A DNA stretch of 61,725 nucleotides, from the NCBI RefSeq assembly GCF_001709345.1, contig NZ_MDTQ01000001.1, positions 3,980,765 to 4,042,489 on the forward strand, read 5' to 3'. The position numbers and the translations under genes were made by a program. Below are positions 24,444-34,687 of this stretch, one piece after another; the stretch's first letter is position 1, and the number at the start of each line of letters is the position of its first letter. This DNA comes from Terasakiispira papahanaumokuakeensis (GTDB taxonomy: Bacteria > Pseudomonadota > Gammaproteobacteria > Pseudomonadales > Halomonadaceae). The notes under the pieces are model-generated. The model was not told the DNA's origin, searched no databases, and saw only the letters and a program-made list of their open reading frames with translations.

Positions 24444-27194
24444 ATGAGTGATCAATCAGCCCAAGACCTTACACCGTTGGTCCTGGTCGATGGTTCTTCT
24501 TACTTGTATCGTGCTTTTCATGCCCTACCGCCGCTAACGACCTCTAAGGGTCAGCCTACAGGGGCCATTAAGGGCGTACTGAATATGCTGGACAGCTTGT
24601 TGCGTCAGTATCCTGATAGCACCCCCGTGGTGGTGTTTGATGCCAAGGGCCCGACATTTCGTGATGAGCTCTTTGCTGATTATAAAGCCCAGCGCCCGCC
24701 TATGCCGGATGATCTGCGTAGTCAAATTGAACCACTGCATGCGTGTATTAAAGCCTTAGGGTTGCCGCTTTTATGTATTGAAGGCGTTGAAGCCGATGAT
24801 GTGATCGGCACCTTGGCGCATCAGTATGCGGCGAAAGGACATGAGGTGGTGATCTCCACTGGCGACAAGGATATGGCTCAGCTGGTCGGGCCTAACGTGA
24901 CGCTGGTGAATACCATGACCAATACGGTCATGGATATTGAAGGGGTGAAAGAGAAATTTGGTATTGGGCCCGAGCTGATTATTGATTACCTAGCACTGAT
25001 GGGGGATAAGGTCGATAACATTCCTGGCGTGCCTGGCGTCGGTGAGAAAACCGCCAAGGCCTTGCTTCAAGGGATTGGTGGGCTCGATGCGCTCTACCAG
25101 CGACTCGATGACATTCCCGCGCTGACCTTTCGGGGCGCGAAGACGATGCCGAAAAAGCTCCAGGATAATGAGGAGCAGGCGCGTTTATCTTATCGGTTGG
25201 CGACGATCAAACTGGATTGTGAGTTGGACCTGACCGAAGGTGATCTTCAGCGCCAGGCGCCCGATCAAGCGGCACTGCAAACGCTTTATACGGAGTTGGA
25301 ATTCCAAACGTTGTTGCGTCATTTGCTCAATGAAGTCGATGCGACAGCGAGTGATGATCAGGCCGCAATCGCAGAAGTCGCTACTGAGGCCAATTATCAG
25401 GTGGTGACTGATCGTGTTGAGTTTGAGGCTTGGGTTGAGCGTTTACGGCAGGCCCCTGCCTTTGCATTTGATACAGAAACCACCAGTCTGAATTATATGG
25501 AAGCCGAGATTGTCGGTGTTTCATTTGCGGTGGAGGTTGGCGAGGCTGCTTATGTACCGGTCGCTCATGATTACCCCGGAGCGCCCGATCAGTTGGATCG
25601 AGACGATGTTTTGGCCGCCCTTAAGCCGTTGCTGGAAGACCCTAAGATTGGAAAAATTGGCCAGAACCTCAAATATGATATGAGTGTGCTGGCGCTTTAT
25701 GACATCCATCTTCAGGGGATCGCCGCCGATACGATGCTGGAATCCTATGTGTTGGATAGCACTGCGCGCCACGATATGGATTCAATGTCGCTCAAGCACC
25801 TGGGTCATAAGACGGTCAGCTTTGAAGAGATCGCCGGGAAAGGTGTCAAACAGCTGACATTTAACCAAATTGCGTTGGAGCAAGCCGCGCCTTATGCCGC
25901 AGAAGATGCTGATATTACGCTGCGACTACATGAAACTTTATCCGCTCGTTTGAAAGACGAAGCACAGCTGACGCAAGTATTGTCTGAACTTGAGTTACCC
26001 CTGGTGTCCATCCTTTCAGGGATTGAGCGCAATGGTGTCAAGTTAGATATTGAACACCTCAAGGCGCATTCCGATGAAATGGCGACACGGATCCATGAGC
26101 TGGAACAGCAAGCTTATGAAATGGCGGGGCGCCCTTTCAATCTTGGTTCTCCCAAGCAGTTAGGCCAGATTCTGTATGAAGAGCAGGGGGTTCCTGTACT
26201 TAAAAAAACCCCTAAGGGGGCGCCCTCAACCGCAGAAGCCGTGTTAGAAGAGCTGGCCTTGGATTATCCACTCCCGAAGCTGATTATGGAGCATCGGGGA
26301 TTGTCCAAGTTGAAAAATACCTATACGGACAAACTGCCTCAGTTGGTCAATTCAGACACAGGCCGGGTCCATACCAGTTATCACCAAGCGGTCACGGCGA
26401 CCGGTCGTTTATCAAGCTCTGATCCTAACCTTCAGAATATTCCTATTCGTAGTGAACACGGTCGGCGTATTCGCCAGGCGTTTATTGCTGAGCCCGGTTA
26501 TGTGTTGGTTGCCGCCGATTACTCTCAGGTCGAGCTGAGGATTATGGCCCACCTCTCGGGGGATAAAGGGTTACTCAAAGCCTTTGCTGAGGGCGAGGAT
26601 ATTCACCGGGCCACAGCGGCGGAGGTCTTTGGCCTCGATCCCGAGCATGTCAGTGCCGATCAGCGTCGTAGTGCCAAGGCGATCAATTTTGGCTTGATCT
26701 ATGGCATGAGTGCATGGGGATTAAGTAAACAGCTACACCTGGAGCGTGCTCAGGCTCAGTTGTATATCGATCGTTATTTTGATCGCTATCCAGGGGTGAA
26801 ACGTTATATGGAAAACACCCGTGAGCAGGCTCGCGAGCAAGGCTATGTTGAAACCTTGATGGGACGTCGTCTGCGCTTGCCAGAAATTAAATCGCGCAAT
26901 CCTGCTCAGCGGCAGGGGGCGGAACGAACCGCAATCAATGCGCCGATGCAGGGCACGGCAGCGGATATCATTAAAGCGGCCATGATTGGTGTCGATCACC
27001 ATCTGCGTCAGCATCCTGAACTTAAAGCACGAATGATCATGCAGGTGCATGATGAGTTGGTGTTCGAAGTGGCGGAAGGTCAGGCCGAGTCCTTGATTGA
27101 GGCGATTGTTCCGGTGATGTCTGGCGCCGCCTCACTGGATGTACCGTTGGAAGTTGAGGCGCGCCAGGGGCGTAACTGGGATGAAGCTCACTGA
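24444..27194 (+). CDS. polA: DNA polymerase I
   Basis: 916 residues from the ATG at 24444; the frame stays open to 24303, but the family begins at this point ([20 protein letters not shown]). All three domains are intact: the 5'-3' exonuclease/flap nuclease (about 10-290, with [14 protein letters not shown]), the 3'-5' proofreading exonuclease (FDTETTSL at about 342, [15 protein letters not shown]) and the polymerase ([41 protein letters not shown]). It removes RNA primers and fills gaps in replication and repair. It sits divergently from DUF2782 and ends at a terminator inside the next gene's 3' end. Confidence 0.97.
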   Translation: MSDQSAQDLTPLVLVDGSSYLYRAFHALPPLTTSKGQPTGAIKGVLNMLDSLLRQYPDSTPVVVFDAKGPTFRDELFADYKAQRPPMPDDLRSQIEPLHACIKALGLPLLCIEGVEADDVIGTLAHQYAAKGHEVVISTGDKDMAQLVGPNVTLVNTMTNTVMDIEGVKEKFGIGPELIIDYLALMGDKVDNIPGVPGVGEKTAKALLQGIGGLDALYQRLDDIPALTFRGAKTMPKKLQDNEEQARLSYRLATIKLDCELDLTEGDLQRQAPDQAALQTLYTELEFQTLLRHLLNEVDATASDDQAAIAEVATEANYQVVTDRVEFEAWVERLRQAPAFAFDTETTSLNYMEAEIVGVSFAVEVGEAAYVPVAHDYPGAPDQLDRDDVLAALKPLLEDPKIGKIGQNLKYDMSVLALYDIHLQGIAADTMLESYVLDSTARHDMDSMSLKHLGHKTVSFEEIAGKGVKQLTFNQIALEQAAPYAAEDADITLRLHETLSARLKDEAQLTQVLSELELPLVSILSGIERNGVKLDIEHLKAHSDEMATRIHELEQQAYEMAGRPFNLGSPKQLGQILYEEQGVPVLKKTPKGAPSTAEAVLEELALDYPLPKLIMEHRGLSKLKNTYTDKLPQLVNSDTGRVHTSYHQAVTATGRLSSSDPNLQNIPIRSEHGRRIRQAFIAEPGYVLVAADYSQVELRIMAHLSGDKGLLKAFAEGEDIHRATAAEVFGLDPEHVSADQRRSAKAINFGLIYGMSAWGLSKQLHLERAQAQLYIDRYFDRYPGVKRYMENTREQAREQGYVETLMGRRLRLPEIKSRNPAQRQGAERTAINAPMQGTAADIIKAAMIGVDHHLRQHPELKARMIMQVHDELVFEVAEGQAESLIEAIVPVMSGAASLDVPLEVEARQGRNWDEAH

Positions 27195-27198
27195 GCGT

Positions 27199-27246
27199 GA
27201 TCATTCAAGGCGCTGATAATTAAAAACTCGGATCACTCAAGACGAT
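27199..27246. repeat. Degenerate 16-bp array, 3 units, between polA and the coiled-coil gene
   Basis: GATCATTCAAGGCGCT (27199), GATAATTAAAAACTCG (27215) and GATCACTCAAGACGAT (27231) follow at exact 16-bp steps directly after the polA stop. The middle copy is worn. Confidence 0.55.
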
Positions 27247-27250
27247 GCGA

Positions 27251-27280
27251 GGCAGCCTTAGCGGGCTGCCTTCATTTTTT
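27251..27280 (+). terminator. polA terminator overlapping the convergent gene
   Basis: A GGCAGCC / GGCTGCC stem is followed by TTCATTTTTT. Most of it lies within the last codons of the convergent coiled-coil gene. Confidence 0.65.
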
Positions 27281-28061
27281 GCGTGGCGTCGGCTTTAGCG
27301 CGCTCAATGTCCGACATAAACTGTTCTTCTTTTTCCATGTCGTTCAGCCCATCTGCCAAGGTGTTGGCGCCTTTTGTCTCTTGGTTGTCGGCTTCTTTTT
27401 TGAGCCGCTCAATCGTGTGACGAGCATCTTTGACGATTTGACGATAAGGATGATTGGGCTCGTTTTTGAACTTGTTGAGTTCTTTGATCACCCGTTCGAG
27501 ATGGATGATGGCCAACCGAGGTTTATCATCTTCAATCGCTTGGGCCGCATTTTGTTGATACATCTCGACAATGACGCGCGTTACGGTCTGATGGATATGA
27601 CTACTAAATTGTTGAGTGACGTTTTCCGGTAATTTCTTTTCACGGTAAAGCTGCATTACAAAGGTGTGTAGATCTTTGAGTGCATGAGAGATTTGCTGGC
27701 CCTGTTCGATATTACTAATCGGATCGCCGGAGAGTTCACCACTGGCTTGCGTTTGGGCCAGATATTGGTTGGCGCGATTAAATGTTCTGACAAACTCGGG
27801 GTCCTGCTCGCCTAAATCCTGCTGGGCTTGTAGCCGGTTTTGCCATATTCGCGCGAGCATGAGACGAATGGGCTGTGTCATCAGGTGTTCTGGGATCTCG
27901 TCAATAAGCCGCTGAACCCGTGTGGCTTCACTTCTGAGCAAGCGTAATTTGCGCTGGCGCTCGACTTCTTTGTCTTGTTTGTCTTTGGTCTGATACACCA
28001 CATAACCGATCACAAAAGCCAAACAAGCAATAAAGCCCAAAAATATCAGTAACGTTGTCAT
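27258..28061 (-). CDS. Single-pass membrane protein with coiled coil, unknown function
   Basis: 267 residues. One N-terminal membrane helix (about 3-23, LIFLGFIACLAFVIGYVVYQ) is followed by a long charged, helix-rich cytosolic part. Coiled-coil-like segments lie at about 28-60 and 200-260 (ERLKKEADNQETK, IERAKADATQKMKAAR). I do not recognise a family. The build suggests a structural or scaffolding protein anchored in the inner membrane. It takes the place where engB often follows polA in pseudomonads. It is transcribed alone and is convergent with polA. Confidence 0.7.
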   Translation of the reverse strand: MTTLLIFLGFIACLAFVIGYVVYQTKDKQDKEVERQRKLRLLRSEATRVQRLIDEIPEHLMTQPIRLMLARIWQNRLQAQQDLGEQDPEFVRTFNRANQYLAQTQASGELSGDPISNIEQGQQISHALKDLHTFVMQLYREKKLPENVTQQFSSHIHQTVTRVIVEMYQQNAAQAIEDDKPRLAIIHLERVIKELNKFKNEPNHPYRQIVKDARHTIERLKKEADNQETKGANTLADGLNDMEKEEQFMSDIERAKADATQKMKAAR

Positions 28062-28283
28062 TGGCGTCTGCTTTCCCCGGCAGCCTTTTAAGGTCGTGCA
28101 GGCTCCCTTGATCGGCGGGAGCCTTACTGTTGAGTCGTGTCTTATTGATTGGATCGAGGGCTCATCAAGGGCTAGGTTGTGGCCTCTTGGGTTGAGTCTT
28201 CGATGAATCCGTACGGCAGATTAACCTATCTACATTAGCAGATTCCATGCTCAATGAGACTTGTCGGTGACAGCATACGTCGA

Positions 28284-28994
28284 TTACATCGGTATGCTGT
28301 TGTGGTTGTGTTGCGAGCTGTCATAAAAGTAACAGGCCACATGAGCGTGAATCGTATCTAAGTCAGGCCAGGTACGGCCTTTCAGCGTATGCATTTGATA
28401 GCCATCAGGAGCGGTTATTCCGGCGCTATGAGACTCGGCAAGGAGTACTTGAGGAGCGAGTTGAGGGAGTTGTTGAAGTAGCGGCTGGTTGTCAGCGGTA
28501 TACAGCAGATCTGCGGCGACAATGAGGTCTATGTCATCCTTTAGGGCAGCCTCCAGATCATCGATGATCTGGAGGTTAACTTGATTTAATTGTGCATTGG
28601 CGCGACAGGCTTCGAGTGCGTCTAGAGCCGTGTCACAGGCGGTCACGCTGCGTGCGCCTGCGCGCAACGCCGCGATGCCGACGACGGCTGACCCGGCCCC
28701 CAGATCTAATATGTTGCGGCCTTCGACCCATTCCGGCCGACTTATGAAAAGATGGGCCAGAGCCCAGCCGGCAGGCCATACCAGTGACCACATCGGGCAT
28801 TGATCAGCTAATCGAGTCATTTCCTCTTCGCTGAAAGGGCGATCGAGTGGACCATCTAGCAGCCACAAATCACAACCTAATGAATCGATGGTTTGTGGTG
28901 ACAGATGTGCGCCAATCTGTAATTGATCGATACGTTTGACCAGCCTTTCAGGGGCATGGTGCGCAGAATGGTTTATGGGGGGCGTGGCAGGCAT
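28284..28994 (-). CDS. Class I SAM-dependent methyltransferase, ETFB-lysine-methyltransferase-like
   Basis: About 236 residues from the ATG at 28994; a TTG at 29015 is an alternative, and neither has a clear ribosome binding site. The SAM-binding motif ILDLGAGSAVVGIAALRAGA is followed by acidic-loop VTACDTALDALEACRANAQLN and the motif IDLIVAADLLY. The WSLVWPAGWALAHLF block before motif I is typical of protein lysine methyltransferases of the METTL20/ETFB group (Nnmt-like fold). The target would be a protein such as electron transfer flavoprotein, but this is an inference. It ends at an inverted repeat (ACAGCATAC / GTATGCTGT). Confidence 0.75.
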   Translation of the reverse strand: MPATPPINHSAHHAPERLVKRIDQLQIGAHLSPQTIDSLGCDLWLLDGPLDRPFSEEEMTRLADQCPMWSLVWPAGWALAHLFISRPEWVEGRNILDLGAGSAVVGIAALRAGARSVTACDTALDALEACRANAQLNQVNLQIIDDLEAALKDDIDLIVAADLLYTADNQPLLQQLPQLAPQVLLAESHSAGITAPDGYQMHTLKGRTWPDLDTIHAHVACYFYDSSQHNHNSIPM

Positions 28995-29077
28995 ATGATA
29001 AGGATCTTGAATCAAGGTTAGGGGGGGATGGTACGGTGCATTAAATTAATGGTGTTTTGAATGACGGGAGTGGGTTG

Positions 29078-29692
29078 ATGGATGAGACAGCGCGACGTCC
29101 CTTGCCGCGTTCTTTTTTTGCTCGGGAAACGTTAGTTGTGGCGGAAGCCTTGTTGGGCTGCTTGGTCGTTCGTGAGTTAGATGATGGCCGCATATTGGTG
29201 GCCCGTATTGTTGAAGTCGAAGCCTATTGTGGCCCAGACGATTCAGCCTGTCATGCTGCAAAAGGACGAACCCCGCGTACTGAAGTCATGTTTGGGCCGC
29301 CAGGACATGCCTATGTCTATTTAATTTATGGCATCCATCATATGCTGAACTTTATTACCTGGCGGGATGGGTTCCCTTGTGGTGTGCTTATTCGAGCGCT
29401 TGAGCCGGTTGAAAACATTGGGGCCATGCGCACATTGCGCCCGGTCTCCGGGCGGGCCTTGTGTAATGGTCCGGGTAAGTTAACGGCAGCATTAGGGGTC
29501 ACTCGGACCTTGTATGGTCATGATCTAACGCAGGGCTCATTCCTGTGGGTGTGTGAGCGCGATATCGAGTTGAACGCTGAGGAAGTGGCCCGTGGGCCAC
29601 GCGTGGGTATTGACTATGCTGCCCCCGTCGATCGAGACGCGCCTTGGCGCTTTTGGCTCAGAGATAATCCTTGGGTCTCAAAAGCGCGTTGA
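29078..29692 (+). CDS. 3-methyladenine DNA glycosylase (AAG/MPG family)
   Basis: 204 residues from the ATG at 29078, preceded by GGGAGTGGG; an upstream ATG at 29057 lacks one. The catalytic Glu is in VARIVEVEAYCGPDD, followed by the conserved SACHAAKGRTPRTEVMFGPP block, the AYVYLIYGIHHMLN segment and the CNGPGKLTAALG motif. It excises alkylated purines in base-excision repair. It is a single-domain monomer with no neighbour of the same pathway except polA 2 kb away, which can fill the repair gap. Confidence 0.95.
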   Translation: MDETARRPLPRSFFARETLVVAEALLGCLVVRELDDGRILVARIVEVEAYCGPDDSACHAAKGRTPRTEVMFGPPGHAYVYLIYGIHHMLNFITWRDGFPCGVLIRALEPVENIGAMRTLRPVSGRALCNGPGKLTAALGVTRTLYGHDLTQGSFLWVCERDIELNAEEVARGPRVGIDYAAPVDRDAPWRFWLRDNPWVSKAR

Positions 29693-29740
29693 TCACCGTT
29701 TTCTAGACGGATCGATATGAGTGGCGACGAGGCTCGTGGA

Positions 29741-30445
29741 TCAAAGGGCGGGATCGATCACGGGCCCCAGTGATGCATTGATTCGGAACCACCCGGTAAT
29801 ACTGGCTCGATCTGCTTGAGTGGGACGTACCTCATGTGGCATCAGTTCTGACATAAAGCAGGCCAGCGTGCCTTGTTGCGGCGTGACCCGTGTCACGGTC
29901 TGGCCTGTATTTGGATCATACATCACCATTTCACCGCCATTGCGTTCATCCCATTGAGGGTTGAGATACAAAATCGTAGTGACTACCCGGTTACTGCGTC
30001 CTTTTAAGCTGTCTAGGTGCTTGCGGTAAAAAGTCCCGGGTGGATAAAGCGCATAGTGGCTTTCATACTCAAATAATCCGAGAAATAACGCTCGATTGAG
30101 CGCATCTTTCAGCTGACGCATCATCTCAAGATAGTCTTTTTGTGGCGCTGTCTGGCCTTCTAACCAATGGGTTCTGTCGCCACGAATTTGCTGATTGAGC
30201 TGGTGTTGCTGTTGCCGGCCGATCCCTGCTTCTGTCAATACATGGGCTTGATCTAACGCTTTAAGATCATCGTAGAGTCGTTGGCAAAGTGATGGCGGTA
30301 CAAAGTCGGGGGCGACAAACCAATAATCTTCAGCTAACCCATCAATCAAGGTGGAAAAATCCCACTGAATGGCATCGGGCTGGGCTTGTTGCTGTAGGTC
30401 CGGCCTAGGGGGTGGGGATTGAGTGGTTTGATTCAGCAGGGTCAT
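29741..30445 (-). CDS. 2-oxoglutarate/Fe(II)-dependent prolyl-4-hydroxylase-like oxygenase
   Basis: 234 residues from the ATG at 30445. The facial triad is visible: HLD at about residue 141 (YRKHLDSLKG), a distal His in ELMPHEVRP at about 203 and the 2-oxoglutarate Arg in RASITGWF at about 213. The TTILYLNPQWDERNGGEMVMY strand is typical of the prolyl-4-hydroxylase alpha subfamily. The first 35 residues are Gln/Pro-rich and probably disordered. Bacterial members hydroxylate proline in proteins such as EF-Tu (PPHD), but the target here is unknown. Confidence 0.88.
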   Translation of the reverse strand: MTLLNQTTQSPPPRPDLQQQAQPDAIQWDFSTLIDGLAEDYWFVAPDFVPPSLCQRLYDDLKALDQAHVLTEAGIGRQQQHQLNQQIRGDRTHWLEGQTAPQKDYLEMMRQLKDALNRALFLGLFEYESHYALYPPGTFYRKHLDSLKGRSNRVVTTILYLNPQWDERNGGEMVMYDPNTGQTVTRVTPQQGTLACFMSELMPHEVRPTQADRASITGWFRINASLGPVIDPAL

Positions 30446-30892
30446 CGGCAGCTCCTTAAGGCCTCTGAGTCTCAAGGCCGCCGAGCCTGTTGAGTCTCAA
30501 AAATCAGTGTGTTTGAAAAGAGTGTGTTTGAAAACGCGTGCGTTTGAAAATAACCCGGCGGTTTAGATGCCGGGCGTCACAAAAGCATGCTTAACCAAAA
30601 CGCTTTAATTGCAGGTCACGCTTAAAGCCCATTAGTGCATGGTCGGATTATTAGCGCCCGATCATTTTTCAACAAGTCTTTTTTATGGTCTGTTTTTGGC
30701 TTCTAGAGTATGCCGAAAGAGGTGTTCATAACGTAAAATTCTTGTTTTGGTTTTTGTCTATAAAATCTGGGAATGTTCGTTATTTTGCCTTTAAAAAACA
30801 TTAATTTTATCATTTTTATGTCTTGTAAAAAGGCGGCTGAAGCGTAAGATGGCGGCGTTCAAAACAACCACTTCTTTGTGATTATTACGCCC
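30446..30892. other. Divergent spacer 2OG-oxygenase / MFS transporter
   Basis: 447 bp with no supported gene. It carries the 15/16-bp array at 30509, a small hairpin (CCCGGC / GCCGGG, 30553-30573), and an AT-rich stretch from 30660 to 30890 upstream of the MFS gene that is likely promoter DNA. Confidence 0.45.
30509..30551. repeat. 15/16-bp tandem repeat, 3 units
   Basis: GTGTTTGAAAAG, GTGTTTGAAAAC and GCGTTTGAAAAT begin at 30509, 30524 and 30540, separated by 15 and 16 bp, in the leader of the oxygenase gene. Confidence 0.75.
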
Positions 30893-32335
30893 ATGTCTCG
30901 CACACTTTTGGCTGCGGTTTTTGCACCGCTGGCCGGCTTATTTATTCTGACACTTGGTAACGGTTTCTTTAGTACTTTAGTCACTGTTCGATTGGATCAT
31001 GAAGGCGCTTCAGCTACTGCTGTGGGCTTGGTGTCAGCCGCTTATTATGCCGGGCTGGTACTGGGGGCTTTTCGCAGTGAACGCCTGATTGCGCGTATTG
31101 GTCATATTCGTGCTTATTCGACATTTGCCAGCATGATGGCCGTGGCAGCACTCGGGCACGCTTTATGGATGAATCTGCCCTTTTGGGGCCTGCTGCGGTT
31201 AGTGGCAGGGTTCTGTATGGCGGGGTTGTTCGTCGCGGTGGAAAGTTGGTTGCTTGCGGCCGCAACAGCGGGTACACGTGGGCGTGTCCTGGCGCTTTAT
31301 AATATTGCTTTTTTTGCCGCGACTGGGGCCGGTCAGTTTTTGCTCGAAGTCATGGATACCAACAGCATCATGCCGTTTTTACTCTTGTCGGTGACGTGTT
31401 CATTGTCGATTTTGCCGATGGCGTTAACACGTGTTTCTGCCCCGCAGATTGAAACGGCCATGCCGCTCTCTTTATTCAGCTTGTTACGTCTGTCTCCTAC
31501 TGGTGTTGTGGGGTGTTTAATTGCGGGAGGCATGTTGGCCGCACTTTATTCACTGTTGCCGTTATTCCTTAAACAAACTACCGATACGTTGGCCATGGTG
31601 GCCCGAATGATGGCGGTGACTATTGCCGGTGGTCTGTTGCTACAGTATCCCATTGGTAAGCTATCTGATCGGTTGGATCGCCGCATTGTGCTGTTGGGAT
31701 TAGCCGGAGTGGTTGTTCTTTGCTCTATTGTGGCGGCCTTGGGTTATCACAACCTGCGGGTATTGAGCTGTACTTTATTCCTGTTGGGGGGGGCTGCCTT
31801 TACGTTATACCCCGTAGCGATCAGTCATGCCGCGGATGGCTTAGAGCCCAATCAAATGGTCGGGGCCACCCAAGGTCTGCTTTTGTCTTATTCGGTGGGG
31901 GCGGCGTTATCACCGGTTTTAGCTGGGCCTGCGATGGGGCAGGTTGGACCGACAGGGTTCTTCCTGTTTACCGGATCGATCAGTCTCGGGTTGGTGTTCT
32001 TCTTCCTTTGGCGCTTACGTGATGGCCATGCGGTCGCCGTGGCGGATCATCAGGCTTATGTGGTCAGGCCTGCGGTAACCCCAGTTGGTGCTGAGCTAGA
32101 TCCGATGGCGGCTCGGCAAGCCACACTGGATTTAACCGCAAAAGCTGATCTGCCAGAGGCACAAGTGTGGGAAGGCCAAGTGCCCGAGCCGATTATCCAT
32201 GAAGTGCTGCAAAATGCTGATGCGAGCGCCGAGAGTGGTGCCGTCAATGACCGTGTGGTGGATGAGTTACAGGCAGCGAACCAAGCGCGCTGGCAACAAG
32301 GTGCGGCCAACTCTGAGTCATCGATGACGACTTGA
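30893..32335 (+). CDS. MFS transporter (YcaD-like)
   Basis: 480 residues from the ATG at 30893, preferred to the GTG at 30878. About twelve helices are followed by an extended hydrophilic C-terminal tail of about 90 residues (from 390). The MFS motif A variant appears as YPIGKLSDRLDRRIVLL between the halves. The N-terminal SAAYYAGLVLGAFRSERLIARIGHIRAYS resembles YcaD-type permeases. The substrate is unknown. The acidic tail is longer than usual and could be regulatory. A strong terminator follows, so it is monocistronic. Confidence 0.88.
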   Translation: MSRTLLAAVFAPLAGLFILTLGNGFFSTLVTVRLDHEGASATAVGLVSAAYYAGLVLGAFRSERLIARIGHIRAYSTFASMMAVAALGHALWMNLPFWGLLRLVAGFCMAGLFVAVESWLLAAATAGTRGRVLALYNIAFFAATGAGQFLLEVMDTNSIMPFLLLSVTCSLSILPMALTRVSAPQIETAMPLSLFSLLRLSPTGVVGCLIAGGMLAALYSLLPLFLKQTTDTLAMVARMMAVTIAGGLLLQYPIGKLSDRLDRRIVLLGLAGVVVLCSIVAALGYHNLRVLSCTLFLLGGAAFTLYPVAISHAADGLEPNQMVGATQGLLLSYSVGAALSPVLAGPAMGQVGPTGFFLFTGSISLGLVFFFLWRLRDGHAVAVADHQAYVVRPAVTPVGAELDPMAARQATLDLTAKADLPEAQVWEGQVPEPIIHEVLQNADASAESGAVNDRVVDELQAANQARWQQGAANSESSMTT

Positions 32336-32364
32336 TTGGCCTATTGGCCTTATTCAATCAACTA

Positions 32365-32405
32365 CCGCCCCAACTTAAGCGTACTGAGTTGGGGCGGTTT
32401 TTTTT
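32365..32405 (+). terminator. Strong rho-independent terminator after the MFS gene
   Basis: An 11-bp perfect stem (CCGCCCCAACT / AGTTGGGGCGG), an 11-base loop and eight T residues. Confidence 0.92.
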
Positions 32406-32443
32406 GCTTAATCCCACCTTGATCACAGGGATTAACTCGCTTC

Positions 32444-33250
32444 TTAACCCGTGCCAGGGGAGAGCAGGTGTTGGTTGAACTGCACTTCCAATTCTTCGTT
32501 GAATCGGTTGGCTGATGCCATATGTGCTGCCATCTCGGCTCTAGCGGCTTGTGCATCTCTCGCTTCAAAAGCGGTGATCAACTGACGGTGGTACATCAGA
32601 TTGGCGCATGAAAAATCTCTCTGCTCGGGTAAGCGTGATTTCTTGAACATGACCAAATCTCGAATCAGGTCAGTAATGAAGCGACCCATGAACGCCAGTA
32701 ACGGATTAGGGCAGCGTTCTGCTAATAGCGCATGAAAGTCTAATTCGGCTTCTCGCTGTGCCAGACGAGTCTCGAAATCCTCGGGAGGGGTTGCGCAAGA
32801 CTCTGTGAGGGCGCGTAGCTGGGCTAAATCCTGAGGCGTTAGATGCGGGGTGGCGAGTGCCGCAATTTCAGGTTCAACCAAGCTTCTCAAGGCATAAATA
32901 TCGGGGCCATTGAGCTGTTCGAAATGGAGAAAGTTACGCAACAGCTGACTGGCTTTTGGGTAGGGAACGCGTTCAAGTATGGCACCCCCGTTGGGCCCCG
33001 TACGGATGGAGACGAGCCCTTGCACTTCGAGGGATTTCAACGCTTCGCGTACCGTTCCCTTGGCGCAGTCGAATTGGGCCATCAGTGCCTTTTCGTTCGG
33101 CAGTCGATCGCCGGGCTGTTTACCATTGAGTACCACCCACCGTTTGACCGCTTCAACAATCTGATCAGCCCGTTTGATGCGCTTTGGCGCCTCCATTTTC
33201 ATGTCACTCAAAGATGTGTCCAGGGGTAAAGGCGGATCACTCAGTGGCAT
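32444..33250 (-). CDS. GntR-family (FadR/FCD subfamily) transcriptional regulator
   Basis: 268 residues from the ATG at 33250, which has an AAGGAGA box; an upstream ATG at 33274 lacks one. An N-terminal winged helix (about 25-95: GDRLPNEKALMAQFDCAKGT, VREALKSLEVQGLVSI) is followed by the helical FCD effector domain (about 105-250), with the metal-binding Asp/His positions DFHALLAER and NLMYHRQLITAFEARD. It diverges from gcdH and its CoA-transferase, and the inverted repeat TGTATTG-N34-CAATACA lies between the two starts. It is the probable repressor of glutarate catabolism, released by glutarate or a CoA thioester. Confidence 0.9.
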   Translation of the reverse strand: MPLSDPPLPLDTSLSDMKMEAPKRIKRADQIVEAVKRWVVLNGKQPGDRLPNEKALMAQFDCAKGTVREALKSLEVQGLVSIRTGPNGGAILERVPYPKASQLLRNFLHFEQLNGPDIYALRSLVEPEIAALATPHLTPQDLAQLRALTESCATPPEDFETRLAQREAELDFHALLAERCPNPLLAFMGRFITDLIRDLVMFKKSRLPEQRDFSCANLMYHRQLITAFEARDAQAARAEMAAHMASANRFNEELEVQFNQHLLSPGTG

Positions 33251-33303
33251 AAGGGTCTCCTTTGTCTTATCCATTGCATTTTAACTGAATTTGGACTAAA
33301 AGG

Positions 33304-33351
33304 TGTATTGATTGTATTTATAGTAATAAATAGACTGAATCAGCCAATACA
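33304..33351. promoter_or_regulatory. Candidate operator region between the GntR regulator and gcdH
   Basis: Perfect 7-bp arms TGTATTG (33304-33310) and CAATACA (33345-33351) flank an AT-rich centre with a second inverted pair, TATTTA / TAAATA. The spacing could fit two regulator dimers. Confidence 0.4.
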
Positions 33352-33397
33352 TCACACTGGATGAATTGGTGTGCTCGCTTATGACCAAGAGGATGGG

Positions 33398-34585
33398 ATG
33401 ATGTCGCGCTTTGCATTTAACTGGGACGACCCTTTTTTACTGGATCAGCAATTGACTGAAGAAGAGCGTCAGATTCGTGACGCTGCACAGGCTTATTGCC
33501 AGGATCAGCTGCAGCCTCGGGTATTGAAGGCTTTCCGAGAAGAGCGCTTTGATCGCGAGATTATGACTGAAATGGGAGCGCTTGGTTTATTGGGGCCGAC
33601 CGTTTCTCCCTCATATGGTGGCGCGGGCGTGAATCACGTGGCTTATGGTCTGATTGCTCGAGAGGTCGAGCGGGTGGATTCAGGTTATCGCTCAGCCATG
33701 AGTGTGCAATCGTCGCTGGTGATGTATCCCATTGAGGCTTATGGCTCAGAAGCTCAGAAAACAAAGTATCTGCCCAAGTTGGCCACAGGGGAATGGATCG
33801 GATGTTTCGGGCTGACTGAGCCTGATCATGGTTCTGATCCCGGTGGCATGATCACCCGGGCTGAAAAAGTAGCGGATGGTTATCGGCTGACCGGACAAAA
33901 AATGTGGATTACGAACAGCCCGATTGCCGATCTGGCGGTCGTTTGGGCTAAGTCCGATGCGCATGACGGCAAAATCCGCGGCTTCATTGTTGAGCGTGGT
34001 ACCCCTGGATTCAGTACGCCAGAGATTGAAGGCAAGGTATCGCTACGGGCGTCGATCACTGGAGAAATTGTGTTGGATGGGGCGGTTGTGCCGGAGGAGA
34101 ATCTCCTGCCCGAGGCGGAAGGTCTGGGCGGGCCCTTTGGTTGTTTGAATAAGGCCCGCTACGGCATTGCTTGGGGCACGATGGGGGCGGCTGAATTTTG
34201 CTGGCATGCGGCGCGTCAATACACCTTGGACCGTAAGCAGTTTAAGCGACCTCTAGCCGCTAACCAGCTGATCCAAAAGAAATTAGCGGATATTCAAACC
34301 GAAATTACTCTGGGGTTGCAGGGTGCGCTTCAAGTCGGCCGTTTAATGGATTCCGGCCAGTGGGCGCCGGAAATGATTTCACTGATCAAGCGCAATAACT
34401 GCGGTAAAGCGTTGGATATCGCCCGGATGTCGCGAGATATGCACGGCGGCAATGGTATCTCTGACGAATATGGTGTGATTCGACATATGGTCAACCTGGA
34501 GTCTGTGAACACTTACGAAGGCACTCATGATGTACATGCCTTGATTTTAGGGCGTGCGCAGACAGGGATTCAGGCGTTTTGTTAA
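33398..34585 (+). CDS. gcdH: Glutaryl-CoA dehydrogenase (acyl-CoA dehydrogenase family)
   Basis: 395 residues from the ATG at 33398 (AAGAGG box upstream). It oxidises and decarboxylates glutaryl-CoA to crotonyl-CoA with FAD, passing electrons to ETF. Visible motifs are [62 protein letters not shown] and the catalytic Glu in [20 protein letters not shown] (about residue 373). The last block and the [13 protein letters not shown] segment are diagnostic of the glutaryl-CoA branch. A CoA-transferase gene follows 100 bp later, as in the Pseudomonas gcdHG pair. Confidence 0.95.
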   Translation: MMSRFAFNWDDPFLLDQQLTEEERQIRDAAQAYCQDQLQPRVLKAFREERFDREIMTEMGALGLLGPTVSPSYGGAGVNHVAYGLIAREVERVDSGYRSAMSVQSSLVMYPIEAYGSEAQKTKYLPKLATGEWIGCFGLTEPDHGSDPGGMITRAEKVADGYRLTGQKMWITNSPIADLAVVWAKSDAHDGKIRGFIVERGTPGFSTPEIEGKVSLRASITGEIVLDGAVVPEENLLPEAEGLGGPFGCLNKARYGIAWGTMGAAEFCWHAARQYTLDRKQFKRPLAANQLIQKKLADIQTEITLGLQGALQVGRLMDSGQWAPEMISLIKRNNCGKALDIARMSRDMHGGNGISDEYGVIRHMVNLESVNTYEGTHDVHALILGRAQTGIQAFC

Positions 34586-34639
34586 GCCTATTTTTGTTGT
34601 TTGTTGGGCGAAAATCGCTTTGTGAAAATCTATTGGGAT

Positions 34640-34658
34640 GCCCCCGTTTGTTGGGGGC
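34640..34658 (+). promoter_or_regulatory. Hairpin between gcdH and the CoA-transferase gene
   Basis: GCCCCC / GGGGGC with a 7-base loop and no T-run. It may stabilise the upstream mRNA or attenuate the second gene. Confidence 0.35.
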
Positions 34659-34687
34659 GTTGATCTCCCGGTGATACAGAGGACGTT

